A DNA stretch of 64,000 bases from Roseicitreum antarcticum (GTDB taxonomy: Bacteria; Pseudomonadota; Alphaproteobacteria; Rhodobacterales; Rhodobacteraceae), in contig NZ_CP061498.1 in assembly GCF_014681765.1 (NCBI RefSeq), forward strand, positions 186,001 to 250,000. The letters are read 5' to 3'. Under the pieces are notes generated by a model. The model saw only the letters and a list, made by a program, of their open reading frames with translations, did not search any database and had not been told where the DNA came from. The position numbers and the translations under genes were made by a program. Position 1 is the first letter of the stretch. Every line of letters begins with the position of its first letter. Shown here one piece after another: positions 16,510 through 24,843 of this stretch.

Positions 16510-16546
16510 TACTTACGAAAAAGAAGTACCAACATTTTTGTAAGTA
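16510..16546. promoter_or_regulatory. Inverted-repeat operator between qorB and the HxlR gene
   Basis: TACTTACGAAAAA at 16510-16522 and TTTTTGTAAGTA at 16535-16546 form a long inverted repeat in the 92-base divergent gap. HxlR-family regulators bind palindromes of this GTA-rich kind at divergent promoters, so this is the likely autoregulatory site. Confidence 0.7.
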
Positions 16547-16557
16547 TGGGATAAAGG

Positions 16558-17013
16558 ATGCCTGATGATTTGGGTGCCGGGGATACTGGCGGGCGTGAAG
16601 CCTCCGACGTGCTGCCCTGCAATGGCAACGATATGACCCCCGATGTGCTGAGTGAGAAATGCCCCTCCCGCGCAGTGCTGAGCCATGTGACCAGCCGCTG
16701 GGGCGTTCTGGTGCTGATCGCGTTGCAGGACGGCACGCTTCGCTTCAGCGCGCTGCGCCGCCGCATCGGTGGGGTGTCGGAACGCATGTTGACCCAGACA
16801 GTGCGTGTGCTGGAAGCTGACGGTTTCATCCGTCGCACCGCGCATCAGGTGGTCCCGCCGCATGTGGATTATGACCTGACCCCGATGGGGCAGGAGGTGG
16901 CGCAGAAAGTGCGTGCGCTGGCCGAGTGTATCGAGGGTAATCTGGATCGTATCCTTCAGGCCGGGGCGGCAGACGCCGCCGCCCCGGTTCAGACCGCGCG
17001 TGCCCTTGACTAG
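16558..17013 (+). CDS. HxlR-family transcriptional regulator
   Basis: The 151-residue product has the HxlR winged-helix core: CPSRAVLSHVTSRWGVLVLIAL, then LRFSALRRRIGGVSERMLTQTVRVLEADGFI. The cysteine at the start of the core is often redox-sensitive in QorR-type members, fitting control of a quinone reductase. The ATG at 16558 has its AAAGG almost touching it; an in-frame ATG at 16633 just before the core is an alternative start. Confidence 0.88.
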   Translation: MPDDLGAGDTGGREASDVLPCNGNDMTPDVLSEKCPSRAVLSHVTSRWGVLVLIALQDGTLRFSALRRRIGGVSERMLTQTVRVLEADGFIRRTAHQVVPPHVDYDLTPMGQEVAQKVRALAECIEGNLDRILQAGAADAAAPVQTARALD

Positions 17014-17016
17014 GCC

Positions 17017-18270
17017 TCAGCGCTCGCCGGCCAGAAATTCCAACACCATGGCGGCGGTCCAGGTGAATTGCCCGCCGCCCAAGCCTTCGCCGTCCAGCGG
17101 ATCGTAATACTCGGCAAAGCCGCTTTGATGGATCAGTTCCAGGCTGGAAGCGGTGACCTGATCTGCCGCCTCCTTCTGCCCGGCCCGGGCAAGGCCATCG
17201 GCGATCATGTAGTTCACCACCAGCCAGACCGGCCCGCGCCAGTAGCGCTTCGCGTCGAACCCGGGCGTGCCGGGCGCGTGGCTGGCAACGCGGTAGCGGG
17301 TGGGCTGCGCGTCTATCGTCGCGGCAATCGTTGCTGCATGATCGGCCGGGATCGGCGCGAACACAGTCAGCAACCCGCCTGATGATGGGCTGTCGATCAG
17401 CTGGCCCGTGCCCCGGTCCAGGCACAGATACTGCCCATGTGCCTCCGACCACAGGGCGGGAAGGGCGGCCAGCCCGGCCTCGGCCATGGTACGGTTCTGC
17501 GCGGCCAGATCATCCTCGCCCATCGCTGCGGCCACGTCGGCCAGATCGAGGCAGGATCTGATCAGGATCGCGTTGAACCCGGGGTCCACGACCTGAAACG
17601 GCGAGGCATCGTGCAGCAGGTCGGTCTGCCAGTTCAGCTTGCGGAAGCGTTCAACCAGCCAGATATAGCGGTCATACTGATCTTTCGTCGGCCGGTGTGC
17701 GGGGTTGGCGTGCTGGGTGTCACGCCGGGTGTAGGGCGCAATGCCGTCGGTGGGTACGCGCTGGAAGGGAATATCCCAATCCACCGAATTGTCGCGCCCC
17801 GATTCCCACGGATGGATGATCGCCACCAGCCCTGTGTCGCCAGGGTCGCGGGTGGCATGGAACCAGCGGTGCCAGGCGGTGATCTGTGCCACGAGCGGGC
17901 GGGCGCGGTCGCGCAGGTCGGGCGCACCGTCCAGCAGGCGTCGCAGCGCGAAACCTGCCACCGGCGGTTGGGTTATGCCGCTGGTGGGCACGGGGCGGCG
18001 GCAGTCCCAGACATCAGGCCCGGGGAAATACCCGTCATCCAACTGATGAAACACGATATGCGGCACCATCCCACAGGGCCATTGATGGGCAAAAAGCGTC
18101 TCAATCTCGGTCAGGGCACGGGGCGCGTCGAAATGGCGCTGGCCAAGGGCGGTCAGGCACGAATCCCAGTTCCACTGAAACGGGTAAAGCCCGCTTGTCG
18201 GCACGGTATAGCTGCCCCGGTCGTTGATTTTCAGAATGTCGATGGCGGCGGTGCGCTGCGCGTCTGTCAT
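17017..18270 (-). CDS. GH63-type glycoside hydrolase, probably mannosyl-/glucosylglycerate hydrolase
   Basis: A 417-residue (alpha/alpha)6-barrel enzyme similar to bacterial GH63 mannosylglycerate and glucosylglycerate hydrolases. Visible family stretches are YPFQWNWDSC (28-38), GITQPPV (98-104), HPWESGRDNSVDWD (153-166; Asp160 as probable acid) and RYWRGPVWLVVNYM. No signal peptide, so it acts in the cytoplasm on imported substrate. It is the last gene of the ABC operon and overlaps the ATPase gene as ATGA. These glycosides are compatible solutes, so the organism may feed on osmolytes from others. The exact sugar is an inference. Confidence 0.75.
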   Translation of the reverse strand: MTDAQRTAAIDILKINDRGSYTVPTSGLYPFQWNWDSCLTALGQRHFDAPRALTEIETLFAHQWPCGMVPHIVFHQLDDGYFPGPDVWDCRRPVPTSGITQPPVAGFALRRLLDGAPDLRDRARPLVAQITAWHRWFHATRDPGDTGLVAIIHPWESGRDNSVDWDIPFQRVPTDGIAPYTRRDTQHANPAHRPTKDQYDRYIWLVERFRKLNWQTDLLHDASPFQVVDPGFNAILIRSCLDLADVAAAMGEDDLAAQNRTMAEAGLAALPALWSEAHGQYLCLDRGTGQLIDSPSSGGLLTVFAPIPADHAATIAATIDAQPTRYRVASHAPGTPGFDAKRYWRGPVWLVVNYMIADGLARAGQKEAADQVTASSLELIHQSGFAEYYDPLDGEGLGGGQFTWTAAMVLEFLAGER

Positions 18271-19304
18271 GCGATGGCCTTTTGTGTTTCAGGGTCAAAC
18301 CAGCGGATACGGTCGGGGGTGGGGGCGAGGGTGATAACCTCACCGGGCGAGGTGGGGCGGTCGCTTTCCAGAATCGCACGGAAAGGCTGGCCCGCCACAT
18401 CTGCGGTAATCAGCGTGTGCGGGCCAAGGGGTTCGACCACCCGCACCTCGGCGCGCAGGCCGGTTTCGGCGGGGTGCAGGTCTTCGGGGCGGATGGCGAA
18501 TTCGGCTTTCGCCACGCCGGGGCCGTCAAAGCGCTGTCCCGCAACATTCCAGCCGCCCGCGCCATCGGGCTGCGCGGGTAGGAAATTCATCGGTGGGTTG
18601 CCGATGAAACTGCCCACGAAGCGCGCGGCGGGGTTGCGATATACCTCGGTCGGGCGGTCGGATTGTACGATGCGTCCGCCATTCATCACGCTGATCTTGT
18701 CGGCCAGCGACATTGCCTCGACCTGGTCGTGGGTAACATAGATCGTCGTGGTCTTGCTTTCGGCCAGCACGCCCTTCAATTCGGCACGCATTTCCAGCCG
18801 CAACAGCGCGTCGAGGTTTGACAGCGGCTCATCCATCAAGATCACATCGGGTTCCATCGCCAGCGCGCGCGCCACGGCGACCCGCTGCCGCTGCCCGCCC
18901 GACAATTCGCCTGAATAGCGTTTCAGCAATTGCTCGATATGCATCAGCTCGGCGGTGCGGGTCACGCGGCGCGTCACCTCGGCCTGCGGGACCTTCGCCA
19001 TGCGCAGCCCGAAGGCGATGTTTTCAAACACCGTCAGATGCGGAAAGACCGCGTAGTTCTGGAACACCATGGCGATGCCGCGATGGCGGGGCGGCAGATG
19101 GTCCACCCGGCGCCCACCGATCCAGACTTCGCCCTCGCTGGGTGTCTCCAGCCCCGCGATGATGCGCAAGAGCGTTGTCTTGCCGCAGCCCGAGGCGCCC
19201 AGCAGCACCATGAATTCCTGATCGGCAATCGTCAGATCCACCGAATGCAGCGCAGTAAAGGTATCAAAGCGTTTCGCGACGCCCTTGATGACGATTTCGG
19301 CCAT
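18267..19304 (-). CDS. Sugar ABC transporter ATPase (UgpC/MsmK type)
   Basis: 345 residues: Walker A GASGCGKTT (about 37-45), signature LSGGQRQR, Walker B VILMDEPL, and a C-terminal TOBE regulatory domain, the layout of carbohydrate importers of the CUT1 class. The longer open frame upstream overlaps the permease gene and is not needed; MAEIVIKGVAKRFD at 19304 is the normal start. It powers the permeases next to it. Confidence 0.93.
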   Translation of the reverse strand: MAEIVIKGVAKRFDTFTALHSVDLTIADQEFMVLLGASGCGKTTLLRIIAGLETPSEGEVWIGGRRVDHLPPRHRGIAMVFQNYAVFPHLTVFENIAFGLRMAKVPQAEVTRRVTRTAELMHIEQLLKRYSGELSGGQRQRVAVARALAMEPDVILMDEPLSNLDALLRLEMRAELKGVLAESKTTTIYVTHDQVEAMSLADKISVMNGGRIVQSDRPTEVYRNPAARFVGSFIGNPPMNFLPAQPDGAGGWNVAGQRFDGPGVAKAEFAIRPEDLHPAETGLRAEVRVVEPLGPHTLITADVAGQPFRAILESDRPTSPGEVITLAPTPDRIRWFDPETQKAIA

Positions 19305-19315
19305 GAGAGCCCTCC

Positions 19316-20191
19316 TTAACGATTGGCGATGCCCCACATCGCGAACAGATATTTGCGCACGGCAAAGATGAAGATCAGAGCTGGCAAAACCAGCGCCGCG
19401 CCGCCCGCAAATTTCAGAGGCAGCGGTGAGACATTGAGCGATTGCAACAAGAACGCGGTCAGCGTGCGGTTTTCGATCGTCAGGACCGCCGCGGCGAAAA
19501 CCTCGTTCCACGAGATGACGAAAGCAAAGACCGCGCTGGCCGCGATCCCGGGCAGGGCCAGCGGCAGCACTACCTTGATGAAGGCTTGAAGCCGCGTGCA
19601 GCCCAGGGTCCATGCGGCCTCTTCCAGCTCTGCCGGAATGCCCGAGAACAGCGAATAGGTAATCAACACCGCAAACGGCAATGCCAGCATGGCATGCACC
19701 AGCGCCAGCCCCAGCACCGTGTCGTCCAGCCCGGTGCGGATGAACATCACCGCCAGCGGCAGCGCCAGCAGCGGCAACGGGAAGGCGCGGGTCATGATAA
19801 CCAGCACGCGGAAGAATTCCTTGCCCGGAAAGTCGAAGCGCGACAGCGCATAACCCGCCGGTGCCCCCATGCCGATGGACAGGATCATCGTCAGTGTCGC
19901 AACCTTGACCGAGTTCCACAGCGCATTGGTCACACCCTGGAAGTTCCAGAAGAACGCAACCGATTCCATGTCGAAACTGGGCCAGAAGCGTTTGGGAAAG
20001 CCTGTGACCTCGGAAGGAGAAGACAGCGCGTTGACGAACAGGAACCAGATCGGCACCAGCACCCACAGGACCAGCAGCGCAATGCCCGCGCCAAACAAGA
20101 GCCGCCCGGCGCGATGGACAGCCTGACGGTTGGGGCCGGAATGCACCACCGGCTGGGTGGGCTCATTGCCAGAGGGGGAGAGATCGCTCAT
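19316..20191 (-). CDS. Sugar ABC transporter permease (MalG type)
   Basis: 291 residues with six membrane spans and the EAA loop (EEAAWTLGCTRLQAFIKVVLPLALPGI), which docks the ATPase. The start at 20191 overlaps the stop of the other permease as ATGA. Together with 20188-21030 it forms the channel for the GH63 substrate. Confidence 0.92.
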   Translation of the reverse strand: MSDLSPSGNEPTQPVVHSGPNRQAVHRAGRLLFGAGIALLVLWVLVPIWFLFVNALSSPSEVTGFPKRFWPSFDMESVAFFWNFQGVTNALWNSVKVATLTMILSIGMGAPAGYALSRFDFPGKEFFRVLVIMTRAFPLPLLALPLAVMFIRTGLDDTVLGLALVHAMLALPFAVLITYSLFSGIPAELEEAAWTLGCTRLQAFIKVVLPLALPGIAASAVFAFVISWNEVFAAAVLTIENRTLTAFLLQSLNVSPLPLKFAGGAALVLPALIFIFAVRKYLFAMWGIANR

Positions 20192-21030
20192 ACCCGGGCT
20201 CCTTTCGGGACATGCAACAGCCGCAGCACGATCAGCGAAAACGCGACCGACAGCCCGAGAATGACCATGGCATACGCCGCCGCCACGCCCCGGTCTTGCA
20301 ACTGGAACTGCCATTGGAAGGTCTCGCCCATCAGCACGGGCAGGGTGGTGCCCCCAAGGGCCACGACCACGGCAAACACCTCGAACGCCATCAGGATGCG
20401 CAAGATCAGTGCGGTTTGCAGGCTGGGGCGCAGCATCGGCAGGGTGACGCGGGTGAAGCGCTGCCAGCGCGAGGCGCCAAAGACCTCTGCGGCCTCGTTA
20501 TATTCCTTGGGGATCAGGCCCAGCCCGGCGACAAGGATCACCATCATGATCGCCGTGGCGCGCCATATCTCGGCCAGACAGACGGCCAGAAAGATCACCC
20601 AGACGCTTTGATAGCCGAGGAAAAGCTGCGGCCGGTCGATGATGCCAAAGCTGTGCAAGATGGAATTGAGAAAGCCCGATTGCTCGAATATCGCCAGCCA
20701 GATCAGCCCGGCGGCCAGATCGGAAATGCCCAGCGGAATGGCGAAGATATACAGAAGCGCCGAGCGCCCTGTCTTCAGCTTCTGCACGACCGAAGCCATG
20801 GTCAGCGCCATGACCAACTGCACCGGCACCACGATGGCCGTAAGCCAGATCGTGTTCCAGACCGCCTGGCCGAATTTCCAGTGGTCGGTCATGCGGGTGA
20901 AATTCCCCGTCGTCCACGCACCGTCGCGGGTCATGCTTTCGACCACGACCAGCCCGAAGGGATAGAAGAAAAACACCAGCAGAAATGCCGAGGCTGGCAG
21001 CAGCAGCAGATAGGGCAAGGCCCGGGGCAT
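20188..21030 (-). CDS. Sugar ABC transporter permease (MalF type)
   Basis: 280 residues, six membrane spans, EAA loop NEAAEVFGASRWQRFTRVTLPMLRPSL. It begins with MPRALPYLLLLPASAFLL. It is the first permease of the pair, about 230 bases after the binding-protein gene; a hairpin in that gap may lower expression relative to the binding protein. Confidence 0.92.
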   Translation of the reverse strand: MPRALPYLLLLPASAFLLVFFFYPFGLVVVESMTRDGAWTTGNFTRMTDHWKFGQAVWNTIWLTAIVVPVQLVMALTMASVVQKLKTGRSALLYIFAIPLGISDLAAGLIWLAIFEQSGFLNSILHSFGIIDRPQLFLGYQSVWVIFLAVCLAEIWRATAIMMVILVAGLGLIPKEYNEAAEVFGASRWQRFTRVTLPMLRPSLQTALILRILMAFEVFAVVVALGGTTLPVLMGETFQWQFQLQDRGVAAAYAMVILGLSVAFSLIVLRLLHVPKGARV

Positions 21031-21172
21031 CGCGCCTCCTTTCGGCGGGGATCTGGGCGCCCCCGCGCTGTTTCATTCGTGTTGGCGGGTACGCGCGAAG
21101 CGGCAGCCCCACAGACACTTCTGTACCGGTGGGCAGGCGCGCCCCGCAGCCATTTTCGACAAAGGGGGGCCA

Positions 21173-21210
21173 TGGCCCCGCATGCCATTGCGCTGCGGGG
21201 CCACCTTTTT
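21173..21210. terminator. GC-rich hairpin between binding-protein and permease genes
   Basis: Arms 21173-21182 and 21194-21203 (TGGCCCCGCA/TGCGGGGCCA), with seven T on the plus-strand side. On the coding minus strand the hairpin follows the binding-protein stop but lacks a clear T run, so there it would act as a partial terminator or RNA stabiliser, a common arrangement in ABC operons. Confidence 0.55.
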
Positions 21211-21262
21211 TTGGGGGGGGGCTCTCAGGTCTGAACCTGGGGTTGCCCCTCAGTTGAAACGC

Positions 21263-22522
21263 TTAGTTGACGGGGCAGGGACCGTCCGACGCGGCATCGG
21301 GCGCCCAGCAGGGGGCGGCGGCTTCGTCGATCACGCGGCGCAGCGCCTCGGCCTGATCGTCCAGCACCGCGCGGACCGGTTGGCCTGCCAACACGATCCG
21401 TTCGAACGTGTCGCTGTAGACCTGATTGAACTGCCCGCCCAAGCTGCCCAGCCCGACCGGCAACAGCGCAGGCAGCGCGTCATCCGCGCCCGACATGGCC
21501 GAAATCGCGGGGCCTGCGGCCTGAACCGACGCGGGCATGTCATCTGGCAGATCCAGGTCGATCACCGGGAAGAAGTTGGTGGCGCGCAGCGTCGCGATCT
21601 GGGTTTCGGGTTCCAGCAGGTAGCGCACCAGTGCTGCGGCTTCCTCGGGGTCGGGCGCAGTTACCGGCACAGCGACACCGGCAAGTACCGGCATGAAGCC
21701 GCGGCCAGCCGGCCCTGCGGGCGCGGGAAAGGCCACGAAATCATCGGGTTGCTGGTTGAACGCATCGGCCAGACGCGCGGTGTGGTCAAACACCACCCAA
21801 GCGTCCCCGGCGATCAGCTGTTCTTGCATGAAGCTGAAATTGGTCGAGGCGGGGTTGGTATGTTCCCACAGCGCCAGGAAGCTGTTCCATGCGTCTTCCG
21901 CCGCATCCGACCGGAATTCAGTGACCATCGACCCGGTGAAGGACGGCAGCAGATAGCCCTGGAAGAAGCGGTGCTTCAGCCCCTGCGGCCCGGCGGGAAA
22001 GCCAAAGCGCGGCTCGCCGGTCGCCTCGTGCATGTTGGCGGCCCATGCGACCAGTTCATCATAGCTCAGCGCCATCAGGTCAGCCCCTTCGGGCAGGTAT
22101 TCCAGCGCCTGACGGTGCGCGGCCATGATATAGGTGGCCTGCATCCAGGGGATGTATTTCTGCGTGTCGGTGCCCAGCTTTCCCAGTTCAACGAAACCGG
22201 GTGCGACGCTGCTTACGTCGATTGCCGACAGATCGGAAAGCCCGTCGCTGACGCCGGTGAAATCGCCATGCAGCGCGCCGAGCGCACCGATGCTCCCCGA
22301 CCCTGCGGTCAGTTCCGCAGTCAGACGGGTCTGCCAGGGGCCTTCGTCGGCGGGCTCAAAGCTGACTTCGCCGTCAAACCCGGCCAGCACCTGTTCGCGC
22401 ATCGCCTGCGTTTCCTCGATCGGTTTGGCCTGCGTGGACCACAGCAGCGTGTCAGCAGCGAGCGATGTGGAAATTAAAGCGCTTGCAGTGGCAAGCAAAG
22501 TGATTTTCAGTCCGGTTTTCAT
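21263..22522 (-). CDS. Extracellular sugar-binding protein of the ABC importer
   Basis: 419 residues with a signal peptide (MKTGLKITLLATASALISTSLAA) and a family 1 solute-binding fold; sequence such as DLMALSYDELVAWAANMHE and DPEEAAALVRYLLEPETQ is typical. It captures the glycoside in the periplasm. It is the first structural gene after the LacI regulator. A motif AAGCGCTT at 22477-22484, similar to the LacI sites upstream of the regulator, falls in its signal-peptide codons. Confidence 0.92.
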   Translation of the reverse strand: MKTGLKITLLATASALISTSLAADTLLWSTQAKPIEETQAMREQVLAGFDGEVSFEPADEGPWQTRLTAELTAGSGSIGALGALHGDFTGVSDGLSDLSAIDVSSVAPGFVELGKLGTDTQKYIPWMQATYIMAAHRQALEYLPEGADLMALSYDELVAWAANMHEATGEPRFGFPAGPQGLKHRFFQGYLLPSFTGSMVTEFRSDAAEDAWNSFLALWEHTNPASTNFSFMQEQLIAGDAWVVFDHTARLADAFNQQPDDFVAFPAPAGPAGRGFMPVLAGVAVPVTAPDPEEAAALVRYLLEPETQIATLRATNFFPVIDLDLPDDMPASVQAAGPAISAMSGADDALPALLPVGLGSLGGQFNQVYSDTFERIVLAGQPVRAVLDDQAEALRRVIDEAAAPCWAPDAASDGPCPVN

Positions 22523-22557
22523 TGTCTTTCCTCCCGTTCAGGTTTTGGTCGTGGTGT

Positions 22558-23598
22558 TCAGGCAGCGCAGTGGGGCGCTGCCCCGTGCGAGTGGCGCAAC
22601 ACAAGTTGCGGACGTAAAAGCCGCGTTGCATGCGGCGATTTGGGCGCGGCGATGCGCGCCAGCAGCATTTCGGCCAACTGGGTGGCACAATCCGAAATGC
22701 GGGCATCAAATGTCGTCAGCCCCGGCGTGACATGCGCGGCCGAGGGCGTGTTGTCGAAACCGATCACCGACAGGTCATCGGGCACGCGTAAACCGGTGGC
22801 CTGTGCGGCGGCCATCAACTCCAGCGCCAGCCCGTCCGACACGGCCAGGATCGCGGTGGGACGGTCTGGCCCTGCCAGCGTTTCTGCAATGGCGCGGGCG
22901 CGGCCCTCGGTGTCATAGCGCGGGCACGAGACTTGGCGCAGCGACAGATCTGGGTCGCCCTGCGATGTGAAAGCGTTTGTAAACCCGGCTTCGCGCTTGT
23001 GGCGGAAGGTCAGCGGCTCATCCAGGCTCAGCAAGCCGAAGCGCCGGTGGCCCTGCGCGTAAAGCAGAGCGAAAGCTTCGGCAAAGGCAGTTTCGCCGTC
23101 GGTGTCCAGCCAGCTATAGCCAGTTTCATCCGCGCCGATCCGGCCATGGGCGACAAACGGCACCTCGCGCTCGCGCAGCATCGCCACGCGCGCATCATCC
23201 AGTTCGATCCGGCTGAGCACGATGCCGTCGACCCGCCCCGACGTGACCAGATGCTCCAGATGCAGCAGTTCCGATCCGTTGCGCGGCACGGCGGACAGGA
23301 GAAGTTCCACCTGCTTGGCAGCAAATTCCTCGGTCAGGGCGCTGACGAATTCGCCCAGAAACGGGTCGGCCAGCCCACGACCGCGCATGGGTAACAAGAA
23401 GCCCACGAAGCCAGACCGCCCCGAGGCCAGGGCCTGTGCGGCGCGGTTGGGGACATAGCCCATTTCCAGCGCGGCTTTGGCGACGCGTTCGCGGGTTTTC
23501 TTGGCAATCGCCTCATGCTGCGCCAGTGCGCGTGAGACTGTCGTTGGCGACAGGCCCAGATGGCGCGCAAGTTCAGACAGCGAATTCGCCTTCGGCAT
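22558..23598 (-). CDS. LacI-family transcriptional regulator of the glycoside operon
   Basis: 346 residues: helix-turn-helix SLSELARHLGLSPTTVSRAL (6-25), hinge helix NRAAQALASGRSG, then a periplasmic-binding-like sensor domain. It is first in the operon and carries two operator-like sequences just upstream, so it probably represses itself and the ABC/GH63 genes until substrate enters. Confidence 0.92.
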   Translation of the reverse strand: MPKANSLSELARHLGLSPTTVSRALAQHEAIAKKTRERVAKAALEMGYVPNRAAQALASGRSGFVGFLLPMRGRGLADPFLGEFVSALTEEFAAKQVELLLSAVPRNGSELLHLEHLVTSGRVDGIVLSRIELDDARVAMLREREVPFVAHGRIGADETGYSWLDTDGETAFAEAFALLYAQGHRRFGLLSLDEPLTFRHKREAGFTNAFTSQGDPDLSLRQVSCPRYDTEGRARAIAETLAGPDRPTAILAVSDGLALELMAAAQATGLRVPDDLSVIGFDNTPSAAHVTPGLTTFDARISDCATQLAEMLLARIAAPKSPHATRLLRPQLVLRHSHGAAPHCAA

Positions 23599-23623
23599 TT
23601 TTAGAAATCCCCCTGAAACTGGA

Positions 23624-23659
23624 TTTAAAGCGCTACAATAAAAATTGCAACCGCTTTAT
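23624..23659. promoter_or_regulatory. Two LacI-type operators upstream of the regulator gene
   Basis: TTTAAAGCGCTACAA at 23624-23638 and ATTGCAACCGCTTTAT at 23644-23659 are both imperfect palindromes around CG, the layout of LacI-family sites. They share the half-site TAAAGCG and flank AT-rich sequence of the promoter. Confidence 0.6.
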
Positions 23660-23790
23660 ACTCAGGTTTGTCGCATGGCGCGATCCAAGGGGTGGCGCTT
23701 GGGCCATACGTTTTTGGACGGGGCCGGAGTATTGGGTCTGCGGTAAAGCCTGTCAGGTGGTTGATCTGGCCGGCTTGCTCGGTGCGCCGA

Positions 23791-24843
23791 TCAGGCCGCG
23801 ACGGTCGGGCGCAAAGCGGCCTTGGTGCTTGCGTCGGCGGGGGATGCCGCAGGCCGGGGCAGGTTGCGCATGCCGGGCTGCATGGGCCGCCACAGCGCAT
23901 AGACATAGCGGATCAGCCGGGCGGAATCGGGGTCTTGTACGCTGAGGACGGGGGCGGGCAGGGCGTGTTCGGCGGTTTCTGATCGGGGGCCTTCTTGCCT
24001 GGCCTCGTCGCGGGTGCAGGGGGCAGCGGTCTTGCCGTTGTGGCGCGGGGTCGAGGGCCAATGTAACATTTCCAGCCGCCCCTCAGGCGTTTCGGCGATC
24101 GCGGTGTGCATCCCGCCATCTGCCACGGTCCAGGCGCCGCAATTCGCCACGGCCCTCCCCTCTCGCCGGTCCAGAATGGGCACATGGCTGTGGCCAAAGA
24201 CGATGCCATCCGCGCCGTCATGAATGGCGCGGCGCAGCGCTGCGCTGACATGGCGCTCGTTCAGGCTGCCATTTTCGCGGTTGATGGCGCGGCGCAGCGA
24301 CCAGCGCCGCCCCGGACGTGGCGGCGGGATCAGTCCGCGCTCGGTCAGCCAACCCCACACCTGGTCGGCGATTTTCGAGCCGCCGCGCCACAAGGCCCCG
24401 TCGAATTGGTCGCCATGGATCACCAGCAGTTTCTTGCCGCGCGCGGTGCGGTGCATGCAGCGTTCCTCGATGCGGATGCCATAGCGGCACAGGATCAGCG
24501 GGCGGAACAGTTTGGGGATGACCTCGCGCAGTTTCTCATCATGGTTGCCTGTGATCAGCGTGATGGGCACGCGGCGGCGGCGCAGACTCATCAAGATGTC
24601 GATCAGGTCGCAATAATCCTGCGTCCAGTACCAGCGTTTTTCCAGCTTCCATCCGTCGAAGACATCGCCCACCAGATACAGATGCTCAGGCTCGCAGGCC
24701 TTCAGCATTTCGTTAAGGGCGCGGATATCGGCACCCTTGTAGCCCAGATGCAGGTCCGAGATGAAAAGCGCGCGCATCCGCGGCAAGCTGGGGCGCGGCG
24801 TGGCGGCTGGGGCTGTGGGCAGTGATGCGGTGGCGGGGCTCAT
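23791..24843 (-). CDS. plcP: Metallophosphoesterase, probable PlcP phospholipase C (lipid remodelling)
   Basis: A 350-residue calcineurin-like phosphoesterase with the full metal-site series: SDLHLG, GDVFD, GNHDE, HGDQFD and GHSHVP. Annotation pipelines often call this group UDP-2,3-diacylglucosamine hydrolase. However, the pairing with a glycosyltransferase, and the Pho box before the operon, match the plcP-agt operon of phosphate-starved marine alphaproteobacteria, in which PlcP removes phosphate head groups from phospholipids. It overlaps agt as ATGA. An LpxH-like role in lipid A is the alternative. Confidence 0.75.
   Translation of the reverse strand: MSPATASLPTAPAATPRPSLPRMRALFISDLHLGYKGADIRALNEMLKACEPEHLYLVGDVFDGWKLEKRWYWTQDYCDLIDILMSLRRRRVPITLITGNHDEKLREVIPKLFRPLILCRYGIRIEERCMHRTARGKKLLVIHGDQFDGALWRGGSKIADQVWGWLTERGLIPPPRPGRRWSLRRAINRENGSLNERHVSAALRRAIHDGADGIVFGHSHVPILDRREGRAVANCGAWTVADGGMHTAIAETPEGRLEMLHWPSTPRHNGKTAAPCTRDEARQEGPRSETAEHALPAPVLSVQDPDSARLIRYVYALWRPMQPGMRNLPRPAASPADASTKAALRPTVAA

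Noticed and set aside
23791-24843. LpxH as firm name for the metallophosphoesterase
   Set aside because: Gene pairing with a GT4 and the Pho box favour PlcP; LpxH is kept only as an alternative.
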